DNA of 64,000 bases, taken from contig OZ037867.1 of NCBI GenBank assembly GCA_964035575.1, forward strand, positions 1,426,001 to 1,490,000, written 5' to 3'. The stretch comes from Rhynchopus sp. YZ270_cl-10 (taxonomy: Eukaryota; Euglenozoa; Diplonemea; Diplonemida; Diplonemidae). Numbering within the stretch: the first letter of the stretch is position 1; each line of letters opens with the position of its first letter. Shown here in pieces: positions 42,141 through 52,479 of this stretch. Under the pieces are notes generated by a model. The model had not been told where the DNA came from. It did not search any database and saw only the letters and a list, made by a program, of their open reading frames with translations. A program made the translations under genes and the position numbers.

Positions 42141-43540
42141 TTTTTTTTTTTTTGAGATTTAACAGGGTGTTTTCCAGGATCTGGCATTATTTTTTTTGGG
42201 TGGCATGTTTTTTTTTTTTTAGGCCAAAAAAATTTTCCCCGCGCGGAAGGCCCCTCTTAAACACCTGTACATGATTTACCCGAACAGGGCTTCCGCTTGG
42301 TTTTTGGTCTCAAAATTTGGTCCCCCCCGAGCTTTCTCCGAGCCCGAGCGGTCGTCGCGCGCGCGACCCCCTGCCAACCACAGTAAGGAGAGGGGAGGGA
42401 GTGGGCGCCGCAGGCGGAAAAAATTGCACTATTCACAATTTTGGCAATGTGCTTTGTCTTTATGAAGACAGTAAGAGCGCCGCAGGGGCACGGTACGCTA
42501 CTTTTGCCCTATTTTCTGTGGCATGTGGAGGTGGTGAACGGTTCGTGAAGGAAGCTGAGACGGCGCTGGTGTTTGTTGGGTAGGTGCAGGCAATTCGAGC
42601 AACTCAGCGAGCCACGCGCTCTCCATGGTGGGGTCACAGGTCATACAACCTCAAAAAAAAAGAAGAAAATCTTGGGTGGCATATATGCCACCCAAAAACC
42701 ACCCCAAAAATCTTGGGTGGCATGTCATGCCACCCAAAACCACCGTGGAAAACACTCTGGATTTTTCGATTTTTCGACAAGGCGCTGGCCCGTACAAAAT
42801 GCACTGGTGGTACAGAAAATGGCTGGGGAATAAACTCTAGATGCTCAAAACAGCCCAATTCATGCATGTGCCAAATGCAAATGCCGGTGTTTAAAAGCAG
42901 CGGGTTTACACCATTTCTTGCAGGTCAATTGGGGGACACGGTACATGTGTCCTCCATTCTCGCATTGGAACCGCGCAGGTGCAACATCTGTGACCACTTA
43001 CCAAGGCATCTTTTTCATCGCCGTTTTCGATTTTATATTGATTTGTAGGGAAACAGCACAGAAGTGGGAAAATTTGGGGGTGTGGGGACCGAAAAGCAAG
43101 TCAAAAGTGCAAAAAACGGCAAAAAACGGTATTTTTGCCCAATTTCACCCAATTACGCCCAGTTACAGCCCAATTACACCCAATTACAGCCCACCGACAC
43201 CCGGAAAAAACGGTACATATACAGACCCTAGGTTCTCCAAGCGGGTCCTTGCGCGATTTTCTACACAACAAAAATACCACACAACTGCGACTGGAAGCAA
43301 TGGCAACGCTTTTGCACCACTGTGAATCAGAAAGAACCCCCCTGAGGAAGACCACGTCATCGTTCGTGCCCAGCATGCGGTCTGATGGGATGAAAGGCTC
43401 TTCTCTGTGGACTATCTGGAGTCTTCTCACCTCCACCCTCCACTTGAACTCCACCATCACTACAGTGGTTTCTATAACGTTACACATTGCACGCCTGTAG
43501 AAGGATTTTGTGACTCGTCTATAATTGCGCGTCAATGAAA
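42141..43540. other. Repeat-rich non-coding DNA
   Basis: Holds a GCGCCGCAGGGGCACGGT motif (42476), paired palindromes GGGTGGCATATATGCCACCC (42676) and TGGGTGGCATGTCATGCCACCCA (around 42716; single mention of a 23-bp palindrome by position), a partial copy of the 0.9-kb repeat (42755-42866), a fragment of module A (AAATGCCGGTGTTTAAAAGC at 42877), and short CCCAATTACA tandem units (43138-43195). No gene. Confidence 0.45.
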
Positions 43541-43701
43541 ACTACTAATTATTGTTAAATTATATCCCGACAATTTAACTCAGTGAGTTGTGGGTCACTT
43601 GTTCACGAATCCCACTCGCTTCGCTCGTGGGATTAGTACACTCGTGACCCACAACTCACTGCGTTAAATTGTGGGGATATAATTTAACGGTAATTATAAG
43701 T
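43541..43701. mobile_element. Fold-back with CTCGCTTCGCTCGTGGG core, second member
   Basis: Arms GTTAAATTATATCCC and GTGAGTTGTGGGTCAC pair with the right side (GTGACCCACAACTCAC, GGGATATAATTTAAC). TAATTA sequences lie outside. The ~50-bp centre matches that at 4348-4400, but the arms do not. Confidence 0.75.
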
Positions 43702-43707
43702 TATTTT

Positions 43708-43796
43708 CAGGCTTGAAAAAGTAGTTGTCAAAAAAATTTTTTTTTTTTTTTTTTTTGAAAAATTTTTTTTGACAACTACTTTTCCAAGCCTGGAAA
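43708..43796. repeat. Inverted repeat around A/T run
   Basis: CAGGCTTGAAAAAGTAGTTG is mirrored by CAACTACTTTTCCAAGCCTG across a ~45-bp A/T-rich centre. Short fold-back, non-coding. Confidence 0.6.
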
Positions 43797-44599
43797 AAAA
43801 ACCGATATTGACCGGACTGGACGGGACTGGACCTATATTCGCCGGACCCCCCCGAGATTTTCCGTTTTTTTTTTTTTTTTTTCGCCAAACCGCAAAACCG
43901 GGTTTTTGCGGTTTTGAAACCGCAAAAAAGCACCTAGCTAGTGCCCTGAGGGCGGTTACCTTTTCCATACCTTTTGTTTCGTGTGAATAGCAACGAAGAG
44001 TTGAGGGGGGGTTCTAAGACAACACCCCCCTCATTTGTTCTTTTCTTGGTTAGACACAGAATATGTTCTGACGGGGTTTTCCTTTACATCGTGAGTCCTG
44101 CAAAGAAGCTTTTTTGCGACTGCATTCCCGGAGTGTGGTTCATGTATTCATGAATGTACGCACATGATGTACTGACCTGAGGCATATATTTTTTTCTCCA
44201 CTTCACAAACTTCCCTTTCCTTTGCAAAGCAGTGCCCCTGTGGTTGAGTTTCTTAACAATCGAGGTCGCTTCGGGGCATTATTCTTTTGCTTGTAACAAG
44301 GATACGGACACGGACACCCCATGCCGGGGCCCTTCGGGGCCTTTTTTCTTTACTTTATCGCAAAGAAACAGACATGGATGGGGCATTATTTGTACTTCAT
44401 TGGTCTCGCTACGTAACCCCCCTCTGACAATCACTCCCCCCGTCCCCTACCCCCGCCCCCCACCCCCCACCCTGGCACCTTGGTTTCCCCTCCCCCCCCG
44501 CCCCTGCCGCCTTGGTGTTTGTCAACCCCCCCCTACGTGGTGCGGCTTGTGAAGGGTCACTAGGAGTTCTTCCCCCCCGACACATATCGGCATCACAAA
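43797..44599. other. Probable 5' UTR or flank of the LINE below
   Basis: No coding signal. Includes a GGGGCCCTTCGGGGCC hairpin followed by T6 (44330-44350) and C-rich sequence just before the ORF1 start. The LINE's 5' end probably lies here but cannot be placed without a second copy. Confidence 0.35.
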
Positions 44600-46525
44600 A
44601 TGTCTTCAAGCTTCGAGGAGCTGCTGAAGAAGGCCAAGGTCCTTAAGACTAAGGCAAAGTCCCCTCTCGTGCGCCAGCGGCTCATCGCGATCTTGGAGTT
44701 ACTCCTCGATCTCGCCTTTGACGACGAGGACGCTGGCCCCGCCCCCGCTAAACGGGCAAGGCTGGACACGGCGCCACCCCCTACAACGAACAGCAACAGC
44801 AACAGCAACAGCAACAACAACAACAACAACAACAACACCCCTACAACGAACGACGAAGACGAGCAAATGGATACCTCACCACCCAAAGAGGCTAAGAAGA
44901 AGCCCGCACCGAAGGCACCGAAGAAGAAGAACGCCTGGGTCCACGTGAAGGACACCCGGACCAACTCCTCGGCAGCAAAGAGAACGGCAGGTGCCCCGAC
45001 GCAGCCCCCAGCGACGCAGGCGCTGCAACTGCGGCAGGAGGACTGGGGCATCCCCGTGAAGGTGCCCGCTGATTTTGACGGCGACGCACCACCAGCAAAC
45101 GGGGTAATCCTTCTGCCCAAAGACGCAACAGAGGCAGAGCGGATTGAGTGGGTGACCCGCTTGAAGGGCTTGGCAAAGCTGAACGGCGGAGCTTACGCGG
45201 TACTCTCCTTCAGGCCTCTGTCCGCGTCACCGAAGGAGGAGCACAAGGATCCTATGCTCTTTAGCAAAGGAGACCTGACCGTGTGCCGCGACGTGTACCT
45301 CTGGTACGTGGGAGTGCAGTCGACGCCGAAGCTGCAGTATGCGCAAGCGGAGGTGACGGACTCCACCACCGTGATCCACGCGGTTGTCGAGAAGAAGACC
45401 CTCAGCGCCTCGACGGTCAAACTTCTGGCCGACAAGAAGACCCGCGACTCCGCCATGGCGGCGTTGGTGAAGCGTGCTACGAAGCAGCTGGATGTGGTTA
45501 CTGCGCATAACCGCATATTCAACCTCTTCGACTACAAGGACCAGGCCCTGGTATCAGTGCGCGTGCCAGCGGAGAGGAAGATGGACCTGCTGCGCAGTAG
45601 TGGGAAGTACGGTGTGTTCTGGCGCACTACATCGTATGTGAAGGGAGGGTATGCAGAGCCTGTCTTCTGGTTCAAGTCCGAGGCGACGGTGAAGGATGCG
45701 CTGCGTGTGCACGAAGCGGTGAAGAGCGATGGTGTCGTTTGGTCCGGCAATCGGTACGGTTTGAGGATGAGCAGCATCGACGACCTGCCTAAGTTCCGCA
45801 CAGCAGGTGGCAACTTGGCGTGCGAACCTCGTGACGAAGCGGTACAGCTGTACGAAGTGCGTGGTGCCTCTTCCACAGAGGAGGCGGATGATGTGATGCG
45901 CTCGCTGAGGACGCAGTGGGAGTGCGCCTCCCGCAAGACGTACCGATCGGGGAGGTTCTTAGTGATCATTGTCGAGAGCACGACTGCCCCCCAATGGTCG
46001 GTCTTCCGCCGCGGTAGCAAGTCGTCACTCCATGTCACACCATGCACCAAGGAGGCTCTGCGCAACAAGAAGAGCAAAGCCATGAAGTTCATCGGGACAG
46101 TGCGAAAGCAGAAGGTGACCCTCTCGATGGAGGACTTCCCGCCACTGAGCCCCGACCCCACCAATACGATCAGGGGCGTGAAGCGTTCTGCGTCCGGCCA
46201 GCCTGCGCCTACACCGACACCGGCAACAGCAGACGCTCCGACCTCCATCTTCCAAAGGCTGGGAACCGCAATGTTCTCTCTCTCACGGTCCCGGGACAGG
46301 GAGGATATGAAAGAGGACGTGGATCTGCCTGACGCCGACTCGTCGGGGGGTGAGGAGGAGGATGCGCATGTGCACGACTGGACACAGGCGGGCACAGTGT
46401 TAGTGAAGGCAACGGACGCCACTTGTGCATGCTGTACTAGCTCGATACCGGTGTCCCACGGTGCGAAGAAGTGCCCAGGATGCGACGCACTCATCTGTGC
46501 CACGTGCTTCGGCAACAGCCAGTGA
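44600..46525 (+). CDS. LINE ORF1 protein
   Basis: 641 residues. N-terminal helix (SSFEELLKKAKVLKTKAKS), acidic patch and KRARL basic motif, a Ser/Asn run (TNSNSNSNSNNNN), and a Lys/Pro-rich basic region (KKKPAPKAPKKKNAW) suited to RNA binding. A folded middle of unknown class includes VTRLKGLAKLNGGAYAVLSF, which may be RRM-like. An acidic stretch follows, then a C-terminal zinc-finger pattern CxCC...CPGCDALICATC. It ends in UGA followed by CUU. The role is presumably to bind element RNA, as for other LINE ORF1 proteins. Confidence 0.75.
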   Translation: MSSSFEELLKKAKVLKTKAKSPLVRQRLIAILELLLDLAFDDEDAGPAPAKRARLDTAPPPTTNSNSNSNSNNNNNNNNTPTTNDEDEQMDTSPPKEAKKKPAPKAPKKKNAWVHVKDTRTNSSAAKRTAGAPTQPPATQALQLRQEDWGIPVKVPADFDGDAPPANGVILLPKDATEAERIEWVTRLKGLAKLNGGAYAVLSFRPLSASPKEEHKDPMLFSKGDLTVCRDVYLWYVGVQSTPKLQYAQAEVTDSTTVIHAVVEKKTLSASTVKLLADKKTRDSAMAALVKRATKQLDVVTAHNRIFNLFDYKDQALVSVRVPAERKMDLLRSSGKYGVFWRTTSYVKGGYAEPVFWFKSEATVKDALRVHEAVKSDGVVWSGNRYGLRMSSIDDLPKFRTAGGNLACEPRDEAVQLYEVRGASSTEEADDVMRSLRTQWECASRKTYRSGRFLVIIVESTTAPQWSVFRRGSKSSLHVTPCTKEALRNKKSKAMKFIGTVRKQKVTLSMEDFPPLSPDPTNTIRGVKRSASGQPAPTPTPATADAPTSIFQRLGTAMFSLSRSRDREDMKEDVDLPDADSSGGEEEDAHVHDWTQAGTVLVKATDATCACCTSSIPVSHGAKKCPGCDALICATCFGNSQ

Positions 46526-46549
46526 CTTGAGCCGCAACACGTTAAACAC

Positions 46550-49500
46550 GTGTCAACTACGAATCAGCAGCGACTTGTCACATCCGGTAGCGTTCACCCA
46601 CACCCCGGACCCAAGAAAGCCAAGCCATCTGGCAAGACCGGTACGCACAACAACCGCACAGCCGGCCCACCAGCAGCGAAGAAACAGCGCACCGCTGCCG
46701 CCAGCACAGGACCACCTTTGTCTGCCGTACCACCTGCAAGCGAAGGCTGCATAACAGTCACCACCTGCAACGTAACATCATACGCGAACCACGCTGCCTG
46801 CACGCTTGCGTTGAACAGCACAGTGCTTTGCCTGCAGGAAGTGAAGCTGACGGAAGAAGGTGCCCGCAGGATGGAAACCGACCTCCCGCCTGTCTGGAAG
46901 CCATTATGGGGCAGACCGCAGCCTGGATACATGCTTGCAGGTATCCGCCACCCCACCATTGCGGAGAGGGGCGGTGTAGCCACACTAGTGCGCAGACCCT
47001 CGAGCGCATTCCATGACAACACGTTGACCGACATCAACTTGTTCCACGACAGGATACAGCTCACGCGTCTGGCCCTGGGGGCGGGAGGCGTGTTCCTGTA
47101 TATCTTCAACGTGTACGCTCACTCAGGCTCTAAAGGAGGGAGGAAGAAGGATCGCGAGAAACTTCTGCACTGCGTCCTCAACACCATGCCTAATGCACTA
47201 GGGAAGGACGTGCCGGTGGTTGTGTGCGGTGACCTGAACACCTCTGTCTCTGCGTCGTACATTCTGCGGGAAGCGGTGAAGTCTGGGTGGACTGACGCTG
47301 CTGTGGTGCAGGCCCAAAGGCTCGGTTGTGTCCCTCCTCCAACCTTCATGCGACGCGACTCTGAAGGTACGCGGATTGACCACGTACTGCTGAATGAGGT
47401 GGCGGCCGCTGCTTTGTCCAGGTGTACGACGCACCACGTGGGAGTACCGCAGCACAGCGCTGTCACTGTGGAGCTCTCTCTTGCCGCCTTCACACAACTA
47501 GTCTACCGATTTGTTGTGCCGAAGGATCTGTCGATGGTGAAGCCTGACCTGAGTGTGCAGAGATCAGCACAATGCGCCGCTCTCCTGGCTGCGAAGGGCT
47601 TCCACGAAGCTGAAGCACGTCTGGACGTACATGACATGTGGAATGCGGTGTCGCAGGCTAGTGAGGAGTACCTACTTCTGTGTGCGAGAGACGATGGCAT
47701 CCCCACGAATCGTGGCCACCGTGGCCGTGGTGAGGTGAGGCAGCCGGTGCAGAAAACGATCGCAGCCCCGACGACGAAATACTCGACAGGTGCAGCACCC
47801 CCTCGACAGGTGGAGCTGGCCCGCCTGGCGAATATGTCTCTGGAGCTCCAGATTCAACTAAAGAGACTGGCGAATGGGGGGTTCACCGTGATGGAGCACA
47901 AGACCTACTGCCTGTGGGCATCGACACTCCGGAAATGCAAGGAACTGCGTGTGCGTGACCTGTCTGTGGACGAACTTCCCCTGGGCATAGCAGAGCAGCT
48001 GACGCTAGCAGCGGACCTCCACACTTCCTCTGCGACACTGGCGAGTGACCTGGGCAGGGACAATCGAGTCTACAGGGAAAAGCAACTGAAGCTGAAGGCG
48101 GTGCACAACTTCGACGTGGACCGGAAGAAGCTCACGGCCTTCTGCAGGGGTACCCTGCCGGACGATCTGCTGGCTGTGGCTAGAAGAGACGGGACCCTGA
48201 CGGCCAACGCACAAGAGATGGATGCCATCCTCCAGGAAGAGTGGAAATCTGTATTCCAGCTCTACCGCGAGTGCCCTGAACCGGAGTATGACGACTTTGA
48301 TGCTGTGTTTGGGAAACATGTAGCGAAGCACAACATGGATTTGCTCCCTCTCACTGGGGAGGACCTGGACCGCGTTCTGCAGAGTAAGAAGAAGTCTGGC
48401 GCATGTGGTGTCGATGGGTGGCGCATGGGTGAGCTGAAGCGCCTTCCTGTGGTCCTGCTGAATGCGTTTGCCACAACGTTCAACGAGATCGAAGAATCCG
48501 GCACGTGGCCTGAAGCGTTGCTAACTGCGCTTGTGACGCTCACTCCAAAGGGAGAGGGAAAGGGCCCACTGGACCACCGCCCGATCACCGTGACGAGCAG
48601 TGTCTACAGACTCTGGGCGTCAGCACGAGTACGTAGTATCCAGAAGTGGCAAGAAACCTGGGTTCACAAGGACCAACACGGCTTCCGCCCTCGCCACGGG
48701 GCTCACAACGTCCTGTTCGACATCTGCACGCAGCTGGAAGACGCACTGTCTGGCGGAGAACCGCTGTACGGCCTGGCACTTGACTTTGCTAAGTGCTTTG
48801 ACCGTGTCCCCCAGAAGCTTACCCTCGAGCTCGCAGCACGACTAGGGCTACACCCCCGCATTCTGCAGCCGCTCCGCACCATGTACGAGCAACTTCAACG
48901 TAGGTTCCAGCTTCCACTTGGCGTGGGTACCCCGTTCAGAGTGACGAACGGCATCCTCCAAGGATGCCCCATCAGCGTCGTCTTGATTAATGCGCTCGTC
49001 GCAGTGCTGCTGAAGGACCTGGACAGCTGCAAGAACACCTGCTCACGTGCGTACGCGGACGACATCACCCTCCTGTCACGGAAGTCGATGAACAGCTTAG
49101 AGCCATGCCTGCGCATTGTGGAGAGGTTTTGTGCCATCACCGGAATGAAACTTAACGACACCAAAACCGTTGCATTTGGATCACGTGAGAGCTTCACCAG
49201 CACTCTTGTCTCGAACACAGGTCACAGGTACAAAACACTGGTGAAGGTCAAGATCCTAGGGGTCTACCTCTACTGCTCGAAGCACTCTCGACGCTCCTCT
49301 CCGGAACGAGTCCGCAAGGCCATTGCAGCCCTGCAACGCCTACGATGTATGCCGCTGGCTTTCTACCACAAGTATAGAATTGTGTCAGAATGCATCCTCC
49401 CGGGTGCGCTGTATGAGGTCCCGTACGCTCTGCCCTCGCAGTCTAGCTTGAAGGAACTCTCCACCGCCGTCAACACCTGCCTCTGGGGCAGTGACTATGG

Positions 49501-50914
49501 GACACGCGCAGGCCTCGCAATACGCACCGTTTTATTGAAGAGCCACCGCACTGACCCGGCTGCCATCATCTGCAACCGGTCCATGAACGTCGTGCTTGAC
49601 CACATAGCATTTGACGCAACACTGAGAGAACGATGCCTGTCGATACACAAGAGGTACAACGCAGGAGGAGGCTGGGACTTCCGCCCCCACGGGCCGGTCG
49701 GCAACATGACCTCCACTAGCATACTGACAGGCGTGAGATGGTGTGACGACCTAACAACCGTTACGGAGCTCTCGAGTGCCCCCGTGGAAGAAGAGAAGAC
49801 ACACGCCCTAGGTCTTCTCGCGCCAGGTGAACGACACCACGCCATTCGCGAAATCGTCCGACGACAGAAGTTCACAGATCTTGCCTTGGACAGACCGACT
49901 TACGACGGCGCTCAATACGGTGTCAACCTCGCCGACACCACGTACCTGCACGACCAACTGCAGTGGTCCCACCCCCTGCTAGCTTACCGCCTCCGACGTA
50001 TCATCTGCGATGGGATACTCTACGCGCACCCTACGGTGCTGTGCCTATACGAGTCAACAAAGAGAGGTGGCATACACCTCGAAGTGAATCAGTGCCCCTT
50101 ATGCCTCACACCAACCTCCGGGCTGGCGAAGCACCTGCTGTGGACTTGCCCGCACACTGTGTCTGCTAACGTGAAGGAAGCGCACCGCCCTCTCCTCGAC
50201 AGGATCGGCCCGAACACCCCGAGTTGCCTGGCTATGCATGGCATAGCTCCCACGAACACGCCCAAGCACGTAGTAACCGACATGCAGAGATACCTGCTGG
50301 ACGTCACCACCGCAGTAGATGATCACCTGTCCTCGCGGACGACCACAGCGCCTGCACGCCACCCATGGCGTATGGACTTTGAAGTGTTCGATGCGCCCCC
50401 ATACCAGGAGGCCATCTACCGGCAGCTCGCCCCTTTCTTTGGGAAGGACGATGATCCGAGATGCAAGCAGAAGCGCCGCGAACTGAAGCAAATGCTCCTA
50501 TGGGCCTCCTCCCTGAAATGGAGCACCGCCAACCTGCCTGTGACATGCGTGGAACTTGCCATTGACCTGGAAATTTTCCACAGGATCTACGTTCTCCGGC
50601 CAACCTCTAACATTAGAGAACGGGCCGCCGCCTTGCGCACATTGCTCAACAAGCTTCACCGCCTGTGCAAAGCCCTTGGGATTCAAAACCCATTTCCTGC
50701 ATCTGCCATCTCCTCCTCACGGGGCCTCCGGTCCATTGGCGCACCCGGACTTATTGGCTACGACCGTCGCCCAGTTTTTACGTACCCGCGCTACACTATG
50801 CACATGCCCGAACACGTCATCGTACGTGCCAAAATTACGAACTCCGGCTGGGGAAATGACATCATCCCTGACAACAAACTTGTAGAAGCCAGCGCAGCTG
50901 AAGCTGTGCGATAA
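46550..50914 (+). CDS. LINE ORF2: APE endonuclease and reverse transcriptase
   Basis: The frame runs on from ORF1 past the UGA at 46523-46525. The first in-frame ATG is only at about 46871, inside the endonuclease, so ORF2 probably depends on upstream translation. A 2A-like block (SGSVHPHPGP, 46583-46612) precedes it. The endonuclease has TCNV, CLQEVKL, YAHSG, VVCGDLNTS, RIDHVLLN and PQHSAV, i.e. all catalytic positions. The RT has LTPKGEGKGPLDHRPITVTS, QHGFRPRHG, LALDFAKCFDRV, GILQGCPISV and RAYADDITLL (about 49046-49075). The C-terminus has a Cys/His knuckle (CPLCLTPTSGLAKHLLWTC). The frame is open throughout. No RNase H was recognised. Confidence 0.9.
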   Translation: MSTTNQQRLVTSGSVHPHPGPKKAKPSGKTGTHNNRTAGPPAAKKQRTAAASTGPPLSAVPPASEGCITVTTCNVTSYANHAACTLALNSTVLCLQEVKLTEEGARRMETDLPPVWKPLWGRPQPGYMLAGIRHPTIAERGGVATLVRRPSSAFHDNTLTDINLFHDRIQLTRLALGAGGVFLYIFNVYAHSGSKGGRKKDREKLLHCVLNTMPNALGKDVPVVVCGDLNTSVSASYILREAVKSGWTDAAVVQAQRLGCVPPPTFMRRDSEGTRIDHVLLNEVAAAALSRCTTHHVGVPQHSAVTVELSLAAFTQLVYRFVVPKDLSMVKPDLSVQRSAQCAALLAAKGFHEAEARLDVHDMWNAVSQASEEYLLLCARDDGIPTNRGHRGRGEVRQPVQKTIAAPTTKYSTGAAPPRQVELARLANMSLELQIQLKRLANGGFTVMEHKTYCLWASTLRKCKELRVRDLSVDELPLGIAEQLTLAADLHTSSATLASDLGRDNRVYREKQLKLKAVHNFDVDRKKLTAFCRGTLPDDLLAVARRDGTLTANAQEMDAILQEEWKSVFQLYRECPEPEYDDFDAVFGKHVAKHNMDLLPLTGEDLDRVLQSKKKSGACGVDGWRMGELKRLPVVLLNAFATTFNEIEESGTWPEALLTALVTLTPKGEGKGPLDHRPITVTSSVYRLWASARVRSIQKWQETWVHKDQHGFRPRHGAHNVLFDICTQLEDALSGGEPLYGLALDFAKCFDRVPQKLTLELAARLGLHPRILQPLRTMYEQLQRRFQLPLGVGTPFRVTNGILQGCPISVVLINALVAVLLKDLDSCKNTCSRAYADDITLLSRKSMNSLEPCLRIVERFCAITGMKLNDTKTVAFGSRESFTSTLVSNTGHRYKTLVKVKILGVYLYCSKHSRRSSPERVRKAIAALQRLRCMPLAFYHKYRIVSECILPGALYEVPYALPSQSSLKELSTAVNTCLWGSDYGTRAGLAIRTVLLKSHRTDPAAIICNRSMNVVLDHIAFDATLRERCLSIHKRYNAGGGWDFRPHGPVGNMTSTSILTGVRWCDDLTTVTELSSAPVEEEKTHALGLLAPGERHHAIREIVRRQKFTDLALDRPTYDGAQYGVNLADTTYLHDQLQWSHPLLAYRLRRIICDGILYAHPTVLCLYESTKRGGIHLEVNQCPLCLTPTSGLAKHLLWTCPHTVSANVKEAHRPLLDRIGPNTPSCLAMHGIAPTNTPKHVVTDMQRYLLDVTTAVDDHLSSRTTTAPARHPWRMDFEVFDAPPYQEAIYRQLAPFFGKDDDPRCKQKRRELKQMLLWASSLKWSTANLPVTCVELAIDLEIFHRIYVLRPTSNIRERAAALRTLLNKLHRLCKALGIQNPFPASAISSSRGLRSIGAPGLIGYDRRPVFTYPRYTMHMPEHVIVRAKITNSGWGNDIIPDNKLVEASAAEAVR

Positions 50915-50925
50915 CGAATATGATA

Positions 50926-50958
50926 AGGTGACTGAGCACGAGAGGCTTAGGATCATCT
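50926..50958 (+). ncRNA. Conserved RNA hairpin, copy 6, at the LINE 3' end
   Basis: AGGTGAC, TGAGCACGAGAGGCTTA, GG and ATCATCT. The outer stem has one mismatch relative to copy 4. It starts 11 nt after the ORF2 stop and is followed by TATAAAC. Confidence 0.55.
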
Positions 50959-51005
50959 TATAAACTTTTCTTTCTTTTAATTTTTACAACGGACCTAGGA
51001 AAGTC

Positions 51006-51044
51006 CCTAAACTCATCTGAACGGCAATGAGAGATGAGTTTAGG
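51006..51044 (+). ncRNA. Perfect 13-bp stem-loop
   Basis: CCTAAACTCATCT pairs fully with AGATGAGTTTAGG across the 13-nt loop GAACGGCAATGAG. It lies between the LINE and the peptidase gene. Confidence 0.5.
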
Positions 51045-51489
51045 TTACCTCACTTTCGAAAAAAAAGTTAGAGTTACATAGATCAACACGATCTATATCA
51101 GTAAATGCACAGTAAACACCCACCCACCCCATCCCATCCCGCCCCATCTCCTGAGTTTATTTGCAATTTTTTCTTTTAAGCGGTACGAAATCAAGACGAT
51201 CTTCTCATTCTTCTGTGGCCGCAACGGTATGCGGGGCGAAAGCCCTCAGGGACAAGACGACGACCCTGCCGTGCATAGTCGAGTAAGGGAAAACGTATTG
51301 CCAACTGCTTCTTGATTCGTGGATGAGCTTATGGCGCAAACCTCAATCAATATGTCATTTACCTTCCATTGACAGGCTAAGGTAACAACAGCGAATACCA
51401 AAAGAACATATATCAGTTTTTCGGGTTGAAGTTTTTCAGTTATCACACCGTACACGTTCACCCCAGCAGGCTAAACTTTACAACACGAG

Positions 51490-52479
51490 ATGCCGGGGAA
51501 TACGAACAGGAAGACAATTGCCGCTGTGAATGCACTGCTGAAGAGGCGCAGGGTGACCGTCCCCGGCGGAGGAGCACTTCAGTGGAGGGGCCTTAAGGTG
51601 GAGGACAAGAGGAATGGTCGCAGCGGTGGTACCGGCGGACTCACTGACAAAGGAGCCAGCAGCTGCTCGAGGGCCATCCGCTTCGTGGATGGTGACACAA
51701 CTGATGGCGTGGGAGAGTTTAAACTCCAGGACAAGTTCAAGGAGTTTACCAAGAAGCATCCTGCGTGGGGAGATGCCAAGAAGTCGTACGTATTTTGGCG
51801 GGACTTTCCAGCAGTGAAGGATATCAGCGCTGACGACTTGATGGTTGCACGTGTGCAGGAATCCGGACTATGCTACCTCCTGGCTCCTATCGTTCTGCAG
51901 CATTATCTCGTGACCTGTGGGAGCGGTGGCACTGAGCATCAGATGATTAACGCGGGGAAGTTTATTGCTGAGGAGTTCACCGCAAGACAGATCTTGGATC
52001 ACCTGACGAAAGAGGACGGCGGCTCCTCACAGAGATTTGCACAGCAGATCATGGGGCTGCGTCCGAGTGAGCTGAAGATATTTTTACCTACAACAGAGGT
52101 TCTGGCTGCGACACTGAAGAAGTACGGCGTAGGGCTGGTGTCTTACATGCTCGCGGACAGCAACTTCAACGACGGGACGGACAAGTGCTCATACCTCGAC
52201 GACGATTTCAAAGACAACGGAGGTGGTCACGCGATGGTGGTGGTCGGTCACCGGACTCACGAAGGACGCCACATATTTCTCTTGCAGAACTGGTGGAGAA
52301 ACAAGCAGCTGATTGAGGTATCGGCAGAGTACATGGAGAAATCACAGGCACAAGTGCACTTCGTGACAAAGAACTTGGAGCACATCCCGAAAACCTTTCC
52401 CACCATTGAAGCTTCATACGCTGTAACGTCCGTCGACAAAAGTGCCACCATGATGCCAGCAGGGGTGTCAAGTGCATAG
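51490..52479 (+). CDS. Papain-fold cysteine peptidase-like protein
   Basis: 329 residues, intronless, no signal peptide. A basic N-terminus (NRKTIAAVNALLKRRR) precedes a catalytic-type layout: Cys128 in VQESGLCYLLAP, His247 in GGGHAMVVVGHR, and Asn267 with Trp in LLQNWW. The order C...H...N-W and the VVVGH-LQNWW spacing match the papain (C1-like) fold, and the QxxxLC helix start is consistent with an oxyanion Gln. There is no visible pro-region inhibitor, so it may be cytosolic or nuclear and constitutively folded. It sits ~530 bp after a LINE but shares no frame or repeats with it. Activity is predicted, not shown. Confidence 0.7.
   Translation: MPGNTNRKTIAAVNALLKRRRVTVPGGGALQWRGLKVEDKRNGRSGGTGGLTDKGASSCSRAIRFVDGDTTDGVGEFKLQDKFKEFTKKHPAWGDAKKSYVFWRDFPAVKDISADDLMVARVQESGLCYLLAPIVLQHYLVTCGSGGTEHQMINAGKFIAEEFTARQILDHLTKEDGGSSQRFAQQIMGLRPSELKIFLPTTEVLAATLKKYGVGLVSYMLADSNFNDGTDKCSYLDDDFKDNGGGHAMVVVGHRTHEGRHIFLLQNWWRNKQLIEVSAEYMEKSQAQVHFVTKNLEHIPKTFPTIEASYAVTSVDKSATMMPAGVSSA

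Larger units (their letters stand above)
44600..50958 (+). mobile_element. APE-type LINE, apparently full length
   Basis: ORF1 (44600-46525) and ORF2 (46550-50914) lie in the same frame, split by one UGA. ORF2 carries APE endonuclease, RT and a C-terminal Cys/His knuckle. The conserved hairpin (50926-50958) follows the ORF2 stop by 11 nt and may be its 3' recognition structure. Both long frames are open, suggesting recent activity. The 5' boundary is undetermined, and no poly(A) tail is visible. Confidence 0.85.

Noticed and set aside
44320-44355. GC hairpin followed by T6, like an intrinsic terminator
   Set aside because: The window is eukaryotic, and no promoter or small RNA gene accompanies it.
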